A stretch of 64,000 bases of DNA from Candidatus Latescibacterota bacterium (GTDB lineage Bacteria; Latescibacterota; UBA2968). The translations under genes were made by a program, and so were the position numbers. Shown piece after piece: positions 44,249 to 53,797 of this stretch. How positions within the stretch are numbered: the stretch's first letter is position 1; each line of letters starts with the position of its first letter. The notes under the pieces are model-generated. The model was given only the letters and a program-made list of their open reading frames with translations. It searched no databases and had not been told where the DNA came from. Location: positions 100,272 to 164,271 of the forward strand of contig JAJDYX010000027.1 in assembly GCA_022824945.1 (NCBI GenBank), written 5' to 3'.

Positions 44249-44290
44249 AATAAAGAAGCCGAGTTTTTTGAAAAACTCGGCTTCTTTATT
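44249..44290 (+). terminator. Strong bidirectional terminator
   Basis: Two 20-base arms (44249-44268 and 44271-44290) are perfect inverted copies with core AAGAAGCCGAG/CTCGGCTTC, bounded by A and T tracts. It can stop both the YihY-type gene and the minus-strand TonB receptor. Confidence 0.85.
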
Positions 44291-44306
44291 AATCGGCCTA
44301 CAACAC

Positions 44307-46973
44307 TTAAAATTTGAAATCGTAACTGGCTTTTGCGTACAGGAATGTGCCGCCAAAACCATAAGGGCTGTACTCGCCGAATGGCCTGCCCACTATGGGG
44401 CCAGGGTTGACGCCTTCTTCGATATTATTGGGCTCGACATCGAGAATATTCTGAATGCCTGCGGTTATTGTCGCTCCATTGCCAATCGAGAGGCTGGACT
44501 CGATATCGACCAAAAATGCGTCTCCAAAGACTTGATGCCCCACGCTCCACTCATCCCAGGAACCGTAATAATTGACGCGCCCCAATGCACTCCAATAAGG
44601 CGTTATGGGTTTTGACAGAGTCAAATTTCCTCGGTGTCTGGGAAGGCCCTTTTCCAATAGCGTGATGCGCTGTTCGTCGAGAAGGGCTGGGTCGTGCTTG
44701 GTCACTTCGGTGTTGGTGTAGTTATACGCGATACTCAGTTCGCCATAACACCACACTGGTGCCGTGAGAACGAAGTCAATACCCTGGGTTTTCGTTTCAA
44801 AGTCGTTGGTAAAGAACGCGAATTCCTGGAGATTTCTCGCATTGATGCCCGTAGCCTCCAATTGGTCAATTTGTTGCGGTGTAAGTGCCTTGTCGCTGGA
44901 GGTTGTCATGCGATCTTTCACTGAAATATTGAAATAGTCTATCGTTACATTGAGTGGGGCGATATTGGTATCGACGGGATAAACGTGCTTCGTGAAAATA
45001 AGGCCAGCCGAGATATTGACAGACTTTTCCGGTTTAAGCCCTTCGCCGCCTACCAATGCCGCTGCGGGATGGATAGAGGGAATCGTGCCTCTATTGACCA
45101 GGATAAAATTGCCTGCGTCATCTTCGCCAAACTCGGTCGTGACATTAAAGGCATTTTGCTGCCCCGGCGAGGGAGCTCTAAAGCCCGTGCTAAAACTGCC
45201 GCGCACTCTCACATTTTCATTTACTTCGAAGTTGGTCGCCAGCTTGAAATTGGTCGTGGCCCCAAAATCCTCGAAGTTTTCAAAACGCAGAGCAGCACCG
45301 AGCAACCAGTTCTCCTGTGGATTAAATTCGGCGTCTGCATAAATCGCCCAGTTGGAGCGGCTCCAACTTCCAGATGCAATATCGCCGAAACCGGGGAATC
45401 CGTTGGAAGCCGAGCTAAATCCCTGACTCGCCAGCGGACCTATTTCAAAAGACTCGCGCTGTCCGGGCACAACTTCAAAGTTTTCAGTGCGATATTCAAG
45501 ACCGGTAGCGAAGAAGAATTCCTCGCTAAACGGATAGGTCACATCAAAGTTGAAATTAGTATCCGTCTGGATATAGTCGCCGGGATTAAATTCTGTTGGC
45601 GTATTGGGGCCGAGGGAGGCGTTCACCGTATTGAAAATGAAGAAATCGGAGTGGTGACGCCCATAAGATGCGCTGAGGTCCCATGTCAACAGCGACCGCG
45701 TTCCCCTGATACCTGCCAGAAAAGCACGATCTACCGTATTTCCGCCAAACCGAGGGGTAAAACCACCGGGAAAGAGTTCCTGGAATGTGAACAAATTGGG
45801 ATCGTCGAAAACCTGTTTTAAGGCTGCTGCATCCGGCACCGAACAGCTAATGGGTACCACGGGCACATCGCCACCGCTCATGTTGCCGACGAGCAATGTC
45901 GCTACCAGATTGCCGTTTACGCCATTGACAATACCCAGTTTCTCCGCTTCGGCCTGTGTATAGTAGTCGGTGCCATCCCACATCAATACGGGTCCCTGAT
46001 ATACGGCACCGCGCGTATTGGGATTTCGGAAGTAGAAACCGCCTTCAACTTCCTTGCTCGCATAGTTGCCATGCCCGTAGAACTCGATATTGTCGTTGAT
46101 ATTAGCAGCATAGTTGGCAAAAATTTTCAGGTCGTCTCGAACAAAGGGTTGCCCCCAGTTTTGTGCGGGATCCTTCACATGGGTATTGCCAACGCGTATC
46201 AAACGCGCGGCATCGTCGCGTTGAACAGCTCGGTCAGTTTCATCCGTATTGCCGTATTCCACGCTGAGGTTGATCCATGTATCTGGTGTACCCAGACCGA
46301 TATTGCCAGCCAGGGCGTAAGTGCCTCCGTCCCCTTGCCGGAAAATACCGGGTTTGACTTCAATAGAGCCGCCTTCGTAATTGTCTTTGAGTTCAAAATT
46401 CAACACGCCTGCAATAGCGTCAGAACCGTATTGCGCGGACGCGCCATCGCGCAGGACTTCCACGCGCTTGAGGGCAATACTCGGGATAGCGGATATGTCT
46501 GGCCCCTGTGCGGCATTGGAGAGACCATTGCCCAGCCAGTAAATCACGGAGGCGCGATGGCGTCGCTTGCCGTTGACGAGTACCAGCGCGTGGTCGGGTG
46601 CCAGTCCTCGCAGATTGGGCGGTCGCACGACGGTTGCCGCATCGCTGATCGGCTGGAGGTTGACATTGTAAGAGGGTACGACATTTCTCAGCAAGTCCTG
46701 TACATCGCTACCGCCTTGCTTAACGAAATCTTCGCCGGTAACCACATCAATGGGCACGGCGGATTCAGTGACAGAACGCGGTTGTGCGCGGGTACCGATG
46801 ACCACCAGTTCTTCGAGCACGACCACTTCTTCGAGTATATCAGAAAGTGGGGGTAAGGCAGTTGTATCCGCACTTTCTGTACGCGGTGTCTCTTGTGATA
46901 CGGCGGAGCCACTCATCGCAAGCAAGGCAACGAGGCCAAGGGCGAGAGACTTGAAATGGGATTTATGTTTCAT
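44307..46973 (-). CDS. TonB-dependent outer membrane receptor 1
   Basis: The 888-residue receptor starts at ATG 46973, preceded by AAAGGAG; a frame continuing to 47078 is not used. A signal peptide (SLALGLVALLAMSGSAVSQ) is followed by a probable TonB box in LEELVVIGTRA. The plug domain contains VPIDVVTGEDFVKQG, APDHALVLVNGKRRH and KRVEVLRDGASAQYGSDAIAGVLNFELKD. A 22-strand-type barrel ends in an aromatic residue (SYDFKF). It likely imports a large or scarce nutrient with TonB energy; the ligand is unknown. It is a paralogue of the receptor at 47344. Confidence 0.93.
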   Translation of the reverse strand: MKHKSHFKSLALGLVALLAMSGSAVSQETPRTESADTTALPPLSDILEEVVVLEELVVIGTRAQPRSVTESAVPIDVVTGEDFVKQGGSDVQDLLRNVVPSYNVNLQPISDAATVVRPPNLRGLAPDHALVLVNGKRRHRASVIYWLGNGLSNAAQGPDISAIPSIALKRVEVLRDGASAQYGSDAIAGVLNFELKDNYEGGSIEVKPGIFRQGDGGTYALAGNIGLGTPDTWINLSVEYGNTDETDRAVQRDDAARLIRVGNTHVKDPAQNWGQPFVRDDLKIFANYAANINDNIEFYGHGNYASKEVEGGFYFRNPNTRGAVYQGPVLMWDGTDYYTQAEAEKLGIVNGVNGNLVATLLVGNMSGGDVPVVPISCSVPDAAALKQVFDDPNLFTFQELFPGGFTPRFGGNTVDRAFLAGIRGTRSLLTWDLSASYGRHHSDFFIFNTVNASLGPNTPTEFNPGDYIQTDTNFNFDVTYPFSEEFFFATGLEYRTENFEVVPGQRESFEIGPLASQGFSSASNGFPGFGDIASGSWSRSNWAIYADAEFNPQENWLLGAALRFENFEDFGATTNFKLATNFEVNENVRVRGSFSTGFRAPSPGQQNAFNVTTEFGEDDAGNFILVNRGTIPSIHPAAALVGGEGLKPEKSVNISAGLIFTKHVYPVDTNIAPLNVTIDYFNISVKDRMTTSSDKALTPQQIDQLEATGINARNLQEFAFFTNDFETKTQGIDFVLTAPVWCYGELSIAYNYTNTEVTKHDPALLDEQRITLLEKGLPRHRGNLTLSKPITPYWSALGRVNYYGSWDEWSVGHQVFGDAFLVDIESSLSIGNGATITAGIQNILDVEPNNIEEGVNPGPIVGRPFGEYSPYGFGGTFLYAKASYDFKF

Positions 46974-47276
46974 AAAAAAACTCCTTTGTGTTATGAGAAC
47001 ACGGGGAGAAATGCAGTTGCTGATAGACGCGTGTAGCAGCCAATCGAATTGTTGCTTAATTGAAAATATAAAACACAAAAAAAAAAGCCAAACTAAATTT
47101 AACCTGACTCATATCTCATTTATCAATAATATAAGAAATATTTTTCGGACGACGGGCCGTCTATATTTTATTTAATTTACAGATTTTTAGGCTATTTAGG
47201 CTATATATCGCCTTCAAAGATAATATTGAGACGATATATACACCTCGTCAAATATTATTCGCATTGATAATTATTA
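46974..47276. other. Leader and upstream region of TonB receptor 1
   Basis: This 300-base gap is AT-rich with no gene. It holds the AAAGGAG ribosome site, an 11-base palindrome GACGGGCCGTC (47151-47161) that could be an operator, and a duplicated word AGGCTAT near 47190-47210. On the minus strand a TTGACG hexamer lies near 47248. I see no clear Fur box or riboswitch. Confidence 0.4.
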
Positions 47277-47314
47277 CACAAAAAAGCCGCGTTAAAAAAC
47301 GCGGCTTTTTTGTG
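47277..47314 (-). terminator. Terminator of TonB receptor 2
   Basis: A perfect 17-bp stem (47277-47293 with 47298-47314) with GCCGCG core, an AAAA loop and T/A tracts on both sides. It lies just past the stop of the minus-strand receptor gene and separates the two receptor genes. Confidence 0.85.
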
Positions 47315-47343
47315 ATTGGATGAATAATCCTTTGAACTACGAC

Positions 47344-50073
47344 CTAAAAGCTGAAGTGGTATTTGGCATACCAGAACGCGCCACTAAAACCAAATGGGCT
47401 GTACTGGCTGTACAAATGACCAGAACCGCTCGTCGCACCTGGATTGATGTCGGGATAGATATCGAGGATGTTCTGAGCGCCAACGGTTATCGTTGAGTGC
47501 TCGGCAACGGTGTAACTAGCTTCGGCGTCCAGTATCCATTCGTCGCCATAAACGAAATCATCTTCTTGATCGTACCACGAACTGTAATACCGGAGGCGAC
47601 CCAGTACCTCAAACATATCGTTCAACGGTTTGACCACCGTCAGATTCCCGCGGTGCTTGGGCAAAGCCCCTTGTATTTCTCGAATCCTTTGATCATCCAT
47701 GGTTGCTGGATTGTGTTTGGTCACTTCGGTATTCGTCAAGTTATACGCCAGACTCAGTTGACCATCACACCACACCGGAGCCGTGAGAACGACGTCAATA
47801 CCCTGGGTTCTGGTGTCGAAGTCATTGATGAAAAACTTGAAATTCGTAATAAAATTCGCAGCCGTGATACCCGCCTTGAGCAGTTCATCGACCTCTGCTG
47901 GGGTAAGGGAGAAATTTTGCGAGAGCGTCAAGCGCCCCTTTACCAAAATGTGGAAATAATCCACCGTGATGTTGACAGGGGGGATACCGGTATCTACGGG
48001 AAAAACGGGAATTTCAAAAACAATACCAGCCGAAATATTGGTCGATTTTTCGGGATCGAGCGGCTCACCACCCTTGGATTCTGCGACGGGATTGTTTGAC
48101 GGAATTGTGCCGTCATTTGTCAAATCACCGATTGTGGGATCGAAGATCGTGGATACGTTAAACGCATTTTGCTGCCCCGGCGTGGGAGCTCTGAAGCCCG
48201 TGCTAAAACTGCCGCGCACTTTTGTATTCTCGTTAAGCCCGTAATTGGTCGCCAGCTTGAAATTGGTCGTGGATCCAAAATCATCAAAGTTTTCAAAGCG
48301 TAGCGCAGCGCCGAGCAGCCAGTTCTCCTGTGGATTAAATTCGGCGTCTCCATAAATCGCCCAGTTGGAACGGCTCCAGGTGCCTGCGGCAATTTCACCA
48401 AACCCAGAGAACCCGTTGGACGCAACAGTAAATCCATACTCTGCCAGCGGGCCTTTTACCCATGATTCGCGTTGTCCCTGCACGATTTCAAAATTCTCTG
48501 TGCGATATTCAAGACCGGCGGCAAAGAAAAATTGCTCGCTGAACGGATAGGTGATATCGAAGTTGAAATTGGTATCTGTCTGGATATAGGTTCCAGGATC
48601 AAAATACGGTGCATCTTCGTGACTGGGATCAACTTGTGGTCCATTGGGCCAGGGTTGGTTAGGCCCCAGGGAAGCATTCACGGTATTGAATATGAAATAA
48701 TCGGCTTCGTTGCGTCCATAAGACGCGCTGAGATCCCATGTCATCAGCCCTTGCGATCCCTTGATACCCGCCAGAAAGGCGCGATCATCCATAAACGCGC
48801 CAAATCGGGGCGTGAAGCCACCGGGAAAGAGTTCCTGGAATGTGAACCAATCGGGGTCGTCGAAAACGCGTTGTAAGGCTGCTGCATCCGGCTCATGGCA
48901 AAATATGCGCACGATGAACTCTTGGGGAATTCTAAGACCAGTATCTCCGGAAGGTTCGAGAACTTGGCTCAGATTGCCGGTGAGTAATGTCGCCGTCAGC
49001 GTTCCGTTTACGCCATCGACAATACCGAGTTCAGCAGCTTTGTCCGGATGATAATAATTAGCACCGTCCCACATCAATACGGGTCCCCTGAATACGCCAC
49101 CTCGCGTATTGGGATTTCGGAAGTAGAAACCGCCCTCAACTTCTTTGCTCGCATAGTTGCCATGTCCGTATAATTTGACATCGTCGTTGATGTTAATACC
49201 GTAGTTGACAAAGAGTTTCAGGTCGTCTCTAATGTAGGGCTGCCCCCAAATTTGTGCGGGATCTTCCACATAGGTATTGCCTACGCGTATCAAACGCGCG
49301 GCATCGTCGCGTTGTACAGAACGGTCGGTTTCATCCTCGTTGCCATATTCCGCACTGATATTGACCCAGGCATCTGGCGTGCCCAGACCGATATTGCCAG
49401 CGAAGGCATAGGCGAAACCATCGCCTTGCTGAAAAACACCGGGTTTGACCTCAAAAGAACCGCCTTTGTAATTGTCTTTAAGCTCGAAATTCAACACGCC
49501 AGCAATTGCGTCAGAGCCGTACTGTGCAGAGGCACCATCGCGGAGGACTTCCACGCGCTTGATGGCAATAGAGGGGATGGGAGCTATGTCTGGCCCCTGT
49601 GCGCCATCGGCGACGCCATTGGTTATCCAGTGGATAACAGCGGCGCGGTGGCGGCGCTTGTTATTGATGAGGACCAGCGTGTGGTCGGGAGCCAACCCTC
49701 GCATGCTGGGCGGACGCACAACGGTTGAGGCATCGCTGATCGGGTTCGTATTCACGTTGTAAGAGGGCACCATATCTCTCAGAAGATTTTGTACATCCGT
49801 ATCACCCTGCTTAACAAAATCTTCGCCCGTAACGACATCGATGGGCACTGCGGACTCGGCGACAGAACGCGGTTGTGCGCGGGAACCAATGACCACCAAT
49901 TCTTCGAGAATGACCACTTCTTCGAGTATATCTGTGAGCGGGGGTAAGGTAGCAGTTGTATCCGCCTCTTCGGTACGAGGCTTTTCCTCTTCCTGTGATA
50001 TGGCAGTGCCACTCATTGCAAGCAGGGCAGCAATGCCAAGGGCGAAGCCCTTAAAATGAGTCTTAGATTTCAT
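47344..50073 (-). CDS. TonB-dependent outer membrane receptor 2
   Basis: This 909-residue paralogue of receptor 1 starts at ATG 50073 behind the same AAAGGAG leader. The signal peptide (FALGIAALLAMSGTAISQ), the TonB box (LEELVVIGSRA) and the plug motifs (VPIDVVTGEDFVKQGDTDVQ, RVEVLRDGASAQYGSDA) match receptor 1 closely. It differs by an insertion near the middle (around SGDTGLRIPQEFIVRIFC) and an extra segment (WPNGPQVDPSHEDAPYFDPG) in outer loops. The differences in loops suggest a different ligand after duplication. The product ends KYHFSF. Confidence 0.93.
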   Translation of the reverse strand: MKSKTHFKGFALGIAALLAMSGTAISQEEEKPRTEEADTTATLPPLTDILEEVVILEELVVIGSRAQPRSVAESAVPIDVVTGEDFVKQGDTDVQNLLRDMVPSYNVNTNPISDASTVVRPPSMRGLAPDHTLVLINNKRRHRAAVIHWITNGVADGAQGPDIAPIPSIAIKRVEVLRDGASAQYGSDAIAGVLNFELKDNYKGGSFEVKPGVFQQGDGFAYAFAGNIGLGTPDAWVNISAEYGNEDETDRSVQRDDAARLIRVGNTYVEDPAQIWGQPYIRDDLKLFVNYGININDDVKLYGHGNYASKEVEGGFYFRNPNTRGGVFRGPVLMWDGANYYHPDKAAELGIVDGVNGTLTATLLTGNLSQVLEPSGDTGLRIPQEFIVRIFCHEPDAAALQRVFDDPDWFTFQELFPGGFTPRFGAFMDDRAFLAGIKGSQGLMTWDLSASYGRNEADYFIFNTVNASLGPNQPWPNGPQVDPSHEDAPYFDPGTYIQTDTNFNFDITYPFSEQFFFAAGLEYRTENFEIVQGQRESWVKGPLAEYGFTVASNGFSGFGEIAAGTWSRSNWAIYGDAEFNPQENWLLGAALRFENFDDFGSTTNFKLATNYGLNENTKVRGSFSTGFRAPTPGQQNAFNVSTIFDPTIGDLTNDGTIPSNNPVAESKGGEPLDPEKSTNISAGIVFEIPVFPVDTGIPPVNITVDYFHILVKGRLTLSQNFSLTPAEVDELLKAGITAANFITNFKFFINDFDTRTQGIDVVLTAPVWCDGQLSLAYNLTNTEVTKHNPATMDDQRIREIQGALPKHRGNLTVVKPLNDMFEVLGRLRYYSSWYDQEDDFVYGDEWILDAEASYTVAEHSTITVGAQNILDIYPDINPGATSGSGHLYSQYSPFGFSGAFWYAKYHFSF

Positions 50074-50416
50074 AAAAAAACTCCTTTGTGTTAAAAACGA
50101 GGGAGAGTTGCAGGGATGAATTGTAAACGATTCTAACTTATAAAAAATAACTTTATATATACTATACGTCAATACTTAATTACTCGGCTGATGTGAACCA
50201 GTGTAAATGTATGTAAAAAAATGTAAATCATGTATAGGCCAATTTGCAATTAAGTGCCTATTTATATATATTTTGTAGCTTCATGTGTGGTTTCAAGCGA
50301 TGGGTGAACACGCGGGGTTTTTCCTACAACTAATAATTGCTCCATAGTCACACATGACTATTTTTTTCGGATTCGCGATGAGGAATACCCCAGATTCAGC
50401 TAAAGGAGGTTGTGTC
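50074..50416. other. Region between TonB receptor 2 and a small gene
   Basis: This AT-rich 343-base stretch has no convincing gene except short frames. It carries the divergent control region of receptor 2, with a TTGACG hexamer on the minus strand at 50167-50172. It also has a hairpin ATAGTCA/TGACTAT (50344-50350 and 50355-50361) followed by seven T, which looks like a small terminator or attenuator reading to the right. Confidence 0.4.
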
Positions 50417-50578
50417 TTGAAGTCCAGTTACGTAAATAAAGACCTCGAAGAAACCAGACGTTTACTTACGCTGGTGCGGCAGGGTGGAAAGCGGGGCAAA
50501 AAGGCGCGTAAGAAACTGGAAGCCAAAGGCATCAGATATTATACATCCGAAGAAGCCGAGAGTCTCGGTATTGAGTAA
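50417..50578 (+). CDS. Small basic protein of unknown function, 53 residues
   Basis: The start is TTG 50417, seven bases after a perfect AAAGGAGG (50402-50409). An upstream ATG in frame at 50378 has no ribosome site. The product is rich in Lys and Arg (LVRQGGKRGKKARKKLEAKGIRYY) and ends in an acidic helix (TSEEAESLGIE). It could bind nucleic acid or the ribosome, but I recognise no family. A weak hairpin terminator follows, then mobA. Confidence 0.55.
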   Translation: MKSSYVNKDLEETRRLLTLVRQGGKRGKKARKKLEAKGIRYYTSEEAESLGIE

Positions 50579-50584
50579 TAAAAG

Positions 50585-50611
50585 AAAGGCGTGTGAAAGC
50601 GGCCTTTTTTT
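50585..50611 (+). terminator. Short terminator before mobA
   Basis: AAAGGC (50585-50590) pairs with GCCTTT (50602-50607), followed by T to 50611. The mobA ATG is only four bases later, so it could also shield the mobA start. Confidence 0.5.
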
Positions 50612-50614
50612 GCT

Positions 50615-51214
50615 ATGAATGACTCTGGAATCATCCTTATAGGCGGCGAAAGCAGGCGAATGGGCAAACCCAAGTACAGCTTACCCTTTGGCGGTGAAAC
50701 CCTGCTTGAGCGAAGTGTGAGAAATCTGAGAGGGGCTGTTTGTCCAATTGTAACTGTAGGTGCGCCCGGCCAGGATTTACCCGCCATACCCCATGTTTTG
50801 TCTATATGTGATCCCGTTGCCAGGCAGGGTCCGTTAATGGGACTGATGACAGGGTTAAAGCATGTCGAAGACATTTCTGAATGGGCGCTGGGGACGGGTT
50901 GCGACATGCCATTTATCAGTACCGAATTGGTCCAATGCCTCAAATCGCACAGGACAACAGAGGCAGGGCTCGTCATCCCTCGTGTAGATGGGCAGTTTTA
51001 TCCTTTGTGCGCGCTTTATCGAACAGCTCTTTGGCGAAAGGCCAAATTTCTACTCGAAAAAGGAGAACGACGGCTTTTGGCATTAGTCGATGCCTGCCGT
51101 GTTCAGATTGTTGGACAAGAGGCACTCGTACAGGTTGATCCCGACCTTCGGTTTCTGATGAACATCAACACGCCTCAATGTTATCAGCGTGCCCTTGAGT
51201 TGGCTGGTGTGTAA
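50615..51214 (+). CDS. mobA: Molybdenum cofactor guanylyltransferase MobA-like
   Basis: MobA joins GMP to molybdopterin to form the dinucleotide cofactor. The 199-residue protein has the nucleotide-binding opening IILIGGESRRMGKPKYSLPFGG (consensus LxGGxSxRMGxxK), then PVARQGPLMGLMTGL and GTGCDMPFIS, the metal-binding DMP. A C-terminal LMNINTPQCYQ matches the NxxTP ending. No other molybdenum-cofactor gene is nearby, so the enzymes it serves lie elsewhere. It starts four bases after a terminator T-run and has no strong ribosome site. Confidence 0.88.
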   Translation: MNDSGIILIGGESRRMGKPKYSLPFGGETLLERSVRNLRGAVCPIVTVGAPGQDLPAIPHVLSICDPVARQGPLMGLMTGLKHVEDISEWALGTGCDMPFISTELVQCLKSHRTTEAGLVIPRVDGQFYPLCALYRTALWRKAKFLLEKGERRLLALVDACRVQIVGQEALVQVDPDLRFLMNINTPQCYQRALELAGV

Positions 51215-51306
51215 GATTTAGCAGACGGGTCGCTAACAGTTGACGATATTCTTTTTTCGCATATATTGCCACGCATCCATTAACTTATCACCAAGGAGTT
51301 ATCACG

Positions 51307-51609
51307 ATGGCTATTGAAGACAAAACCCTGCTGACCGAAGATGCGATTCGCGCAGAGGTTGCTGATCTCGATGGGTGGGAATATCTGGAAGACTCAAAAG
51401 AATTGCAGCGCGTTTGGCATTTTGAAAAATTTGTGCCAACTATGGCTTTTGTACGCAGGCTGACAGAGATTATGGATGAAAATAATCACCATTCAGATAT
51501 CAGCCTCAACAGCCGAACCAAAACCCTCACAGTCACGGTGACGACCCATAGTGAAAATGCCGTCACCCGTGCAGATATCGATTTTGCAGGAGCAGTAAAT
51601 CAGGGATAG
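51307..51609 (+). CDS. Pterin-4a-carbinolamine dehydratase
   Basis: This 100-residue protein recycles 4a-hydroxytetrahydropterin to quinonoid dihydropterin, usually for aromatic amino-acid hydroxylases. It shows the whole family pattern: LDGWEYLEDSKELQRVWHFEKF, then the active-site ENNHHSDISL with two His, and NAVTRADIDFA at the end. A clear AAGGAG site precedes ATG 51307. No hydroxylase is nearby. The GH88-type gene starts 19 bases later. Confidence 0.92.
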   Translation: MAIEDKTLLTEDAIRAEVADLDGWEYLEDSKELQRVWHFEKFVPTMAFVRRLTEIMDENNHHSDISLNSRTKTLTVTVTTHSENAVTRADIDFAGAVNQG

Positions 51610-51628
51610 AAGAATCATTGGAGGTGGG

Positions 51629-52981
51629 ATGAAGGTGAATGTCAATATTCAGCCTGGCGATTTGAAAGTCAGGCTGAATCGTTTTTTTGAACTGGCCGCA
51701 CAGAAAATTCGCAATATTGATTCGACATGGGATCCAGGCCGGGGAACGCCAGTATTTACAGAAGGTGGTAAATACACCACCCGAGGATGGACCGAGTGGA
51801 CGCAGGGATTTCAATTTGGATGCGCCATTTTGGGATATGAAATCACGGGTGAGGAAGATTTATTGCGGATTGGGCGCAAGGGCACGGTCGAGCACATGGC
51901 ATCTCATGTGACGCATATTGGCGTACACGATCACGGGTTTAACAATGTATCGACCTATGGCAATTTGCGACGGTTGATAAGAGAAGGTATAATTCCGGAA
52001 AATGAGTGGGAGCAGCACTTTTACGAACTGGCACTCAAAGCATCTGGCGCTGTGCAGGCTGCTCGCTGGACGACCATTGGTGATGGAAAAGGGTATATTC
52101 ATTCATTTAATGGACCGCATTCCCTGTTTTCAGACACCATCAGGTCGTGTCGCGCATTGGCAGTGGCCCACGACCTCGGTCATGTTTTGATGGGGGAGAA
52201 TGACGGGGCAATTTCGCTGCTCGAACGCTTGCTTCAACACGCCGAGACGACCGCGCAGTTCAATGTGTATTACGGCGAGGGACGCGACCGGTACGATGTG
52301 CGGGGTCGAGTTGTACACGAGTCCATTTTTAATGTCAACGACGGGAATTACCGCTGCCCGAGTACACAGCAGGGTTATTCACCATTTTCAACATGGACCC
52401 GGGGATTGGCATGGATTGTGACTGGCTATGCAGAACTACTTGAATATGTGACGCACTTGTCGGATGACGCGCTCGATCTTTACGGCGGTAGAGATGCGAT
52501 TAATGATTGGATGCTCAAAGCTGCCTGTGCAACGGCAGATTATTATATCGACAGTATTACTTCTGCCGATGGCATTCCATTTTGGGATGCAGGCGCGCCG
52601 GGCTTGATTGAGGGCTATGGGGATAAAAAGTCGGATCCCTACAATGACTATGAACCCGTGGACAGTTCTGCTGCTGCCATTGTAGCGCAAGGGCTTTACC
52701 GTTTGGGCAAATATCTGGACGATGCGCGTTATCAACAAGCTGCATTAACCGTAGCCCATACGCTATTTGATGCGCCCTATTTGTCCGAGGATGAAGAACA
52801 CCAGGGCCTTATTCTCCATTCTATTTATCACAATCCCAATGGGTGGGACTATGTGCCCGGTGGGCAAAAAGTCGCATGCGGAGAGTCTTCGATGTGGGGA
52901 GATTACCACGCGATGGAATTGGCGGTTTTGCTCCAACGGGAGATAGATAACGCTCCTTATCTGACGTTTTTTGATCAATAA
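51629..52981 (+). CDS. GH88-type unsaturated glucuronyl hydrolase
   Basis: The 450-residue protein has the (alpha/alpha)6-barrel pattern of GH88/GH105 hydrolases that cleave unsaturated uronic acids from oligosaccharides made by polysaccharide lyases. Candidate catalytic Asp residues are Asp101 in HDHGFNN and Asp169 in SLFSDTIRS. Other family blocks are FSTWTRGLAWIVTGYAELLEY, VDSSAAAIVAQGLYRLGKY and CGESSMWGDYHAMEL. There is no signal peptide, so it acts in the cytoplasm. It could work with the TonB receptors on uronate-containing glycans, but no lyase is in the window. Confidence 0.88.
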   Translation: MKVNVNIQPGDLKVRLNRFFELAAQKIRNIDSTWDPGRGTPVFTEGGKYTTRGWTEWTQGFQFGCAILGYEITGEEDLLRIGRKGTVEHMASHVTHIGVHDHGFNNVSTYGNLRRLIREGIIPENEWEQHFYELALKASGAVQAARWTTIGDGKGYIHSFNGPHSLFSDTIRSCRALAVAHDLGHVLMGENDGAISLLERLLQHAETTAQFNVYYGEGRDRYDVRGRVVHESIFNVNDGNYRCPSTQQGYSPFSTWTRGLAWIVTGYAELLEYVTHLSDDALDLYGGRDAINDWMLKAACATADYYIDSITSADGIPFWDAGAPGLIEGYGDKKSDPYNDYEPVDSSAAAIVAQGLYRLGKYLDDARYQQAALTVAHTLFDAPYLSEDEEHQGLILHSIYHNPNGWDYVPGGQKVACGESSMWGDYHAMELAVLLQREIDNAPYLTFFDQ

Positions 52982-52994
52982 AAGCGGGTGGAGG

Positions 52995-53795
52995 ATGTGG
53001 CGAATACTAAATAAAAGCACTCCAACATACGCATGGCTGATCAGCCTTGTGTTCGTTGTATTCGCGTCACAAATTGTCGCCGAGACATTTGATTATGCGC
53101 CGCTCAACCGCACGCTTGGGCGAGTTGTAGATGCACAGGGGCGCGTGGATTACGAGGCTGTAAAAACAGATGTGGATTTGCAGGCTTTTGTAGATCAACT
53201 CGCGCAGATCAGCCCCGATACGCATCCCGCGCTTTTCCCCAGTCGCGCAGACAGCCTTGCCTTCTGGATTAATGCGTACAACGCCTGTGTGCTTGCGGGG
53301 GTCTCAAAAGCCTATCCCATTGCTTCTGTCACAGAAATCGCGCCTGCTTTTGGCTTTTTTAAGATATATCGGTTTGTCGTTGGCGGGCGTCGGTTCACAT
53401 TGGATCACATCGAGCACGAGATTATTCGCCCTCAGTTTTCCGATCCGCGCATTCACGCGGCAATCAATTGTGCGGCAGTGGGTTGTCCGCGTTTGCTAAA
53501 CGAAGCATTTATCCCCGATAAATTGGATGACCAGCTCAATTCGGTTATGCAGAACATGATTCGCAACCCCATGCATGTCCAGATCAATCGGGAGACGGGG
53601 GTTGTGAATCTTTCTGCGATTTTTGATTGGTTTTCTTCTGACTTTACGTCTTATGTACAGGCGCGTGAGGCCGGTGAGACCGTGTTGGATTATGTTTCTC
53701 TATTTTTATCGAAAGACGATATCCTGTATTTACAAAATCACCCCGATCTTCAAATTGTGTTTTTAGATTACGATTGGTCTTTGAATAATCAGTAA
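52995..53795 (+). CDS. DUF547 domain protein, secreted
   Basis: About 266 residues; ATG 52995 follows GTGGAGG directly, so the start is uncertain. A signal-like segment (WLISLVFVVFASQIVAE) suggests export. The DUF547 blocks are clear: RVDYEAVKTD, ADSLAFWINAYNACVL, FTLDHIEHEIIR, IHAAINCAAVGCPRL and IFDWFSSDF. The family includes eukaryotic proteins and periplasmic bacterial ones, and its biochemical role is unknown. The invariant Cys in INCAAVGCP and nearby acidic residues suggest an enzyme. The next gene starts two bases after the stop. Confidence 0.88.
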   Translation: MWRILNKSTPTYAWLISLVFVVFASQIVAETFDYAPLNRTLGRVVDAQGRVDYEAVKTDVDLQAFVDQLAQISPDTHPALFPSRADSLAFWINAYNACVLAGVSKAYPIASVTEIAPAFGFFKIYRFVVGGRRFTLDHIEHEIIRPQFSDPRIHAAINCAAVGCPRLLNEAFIPDKLDDQLNSVMQNMIRNPMHVQINRETGVVNLSAIFDWFSSDFTSYVQAREAGETVLDYVSLFLSKDDILYLQNHPDLQIVFLDYDWSLNNQ

Positions 53796-53797
53796 AA

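Noticed and set aside
47230..47280. Fur box in front of TonB receptor 1
   Set aside because: AT-rich words such as GATAATTATTAC occur, but they do not form the 19-base GATAATGATAATCATTATC pattern well enough.
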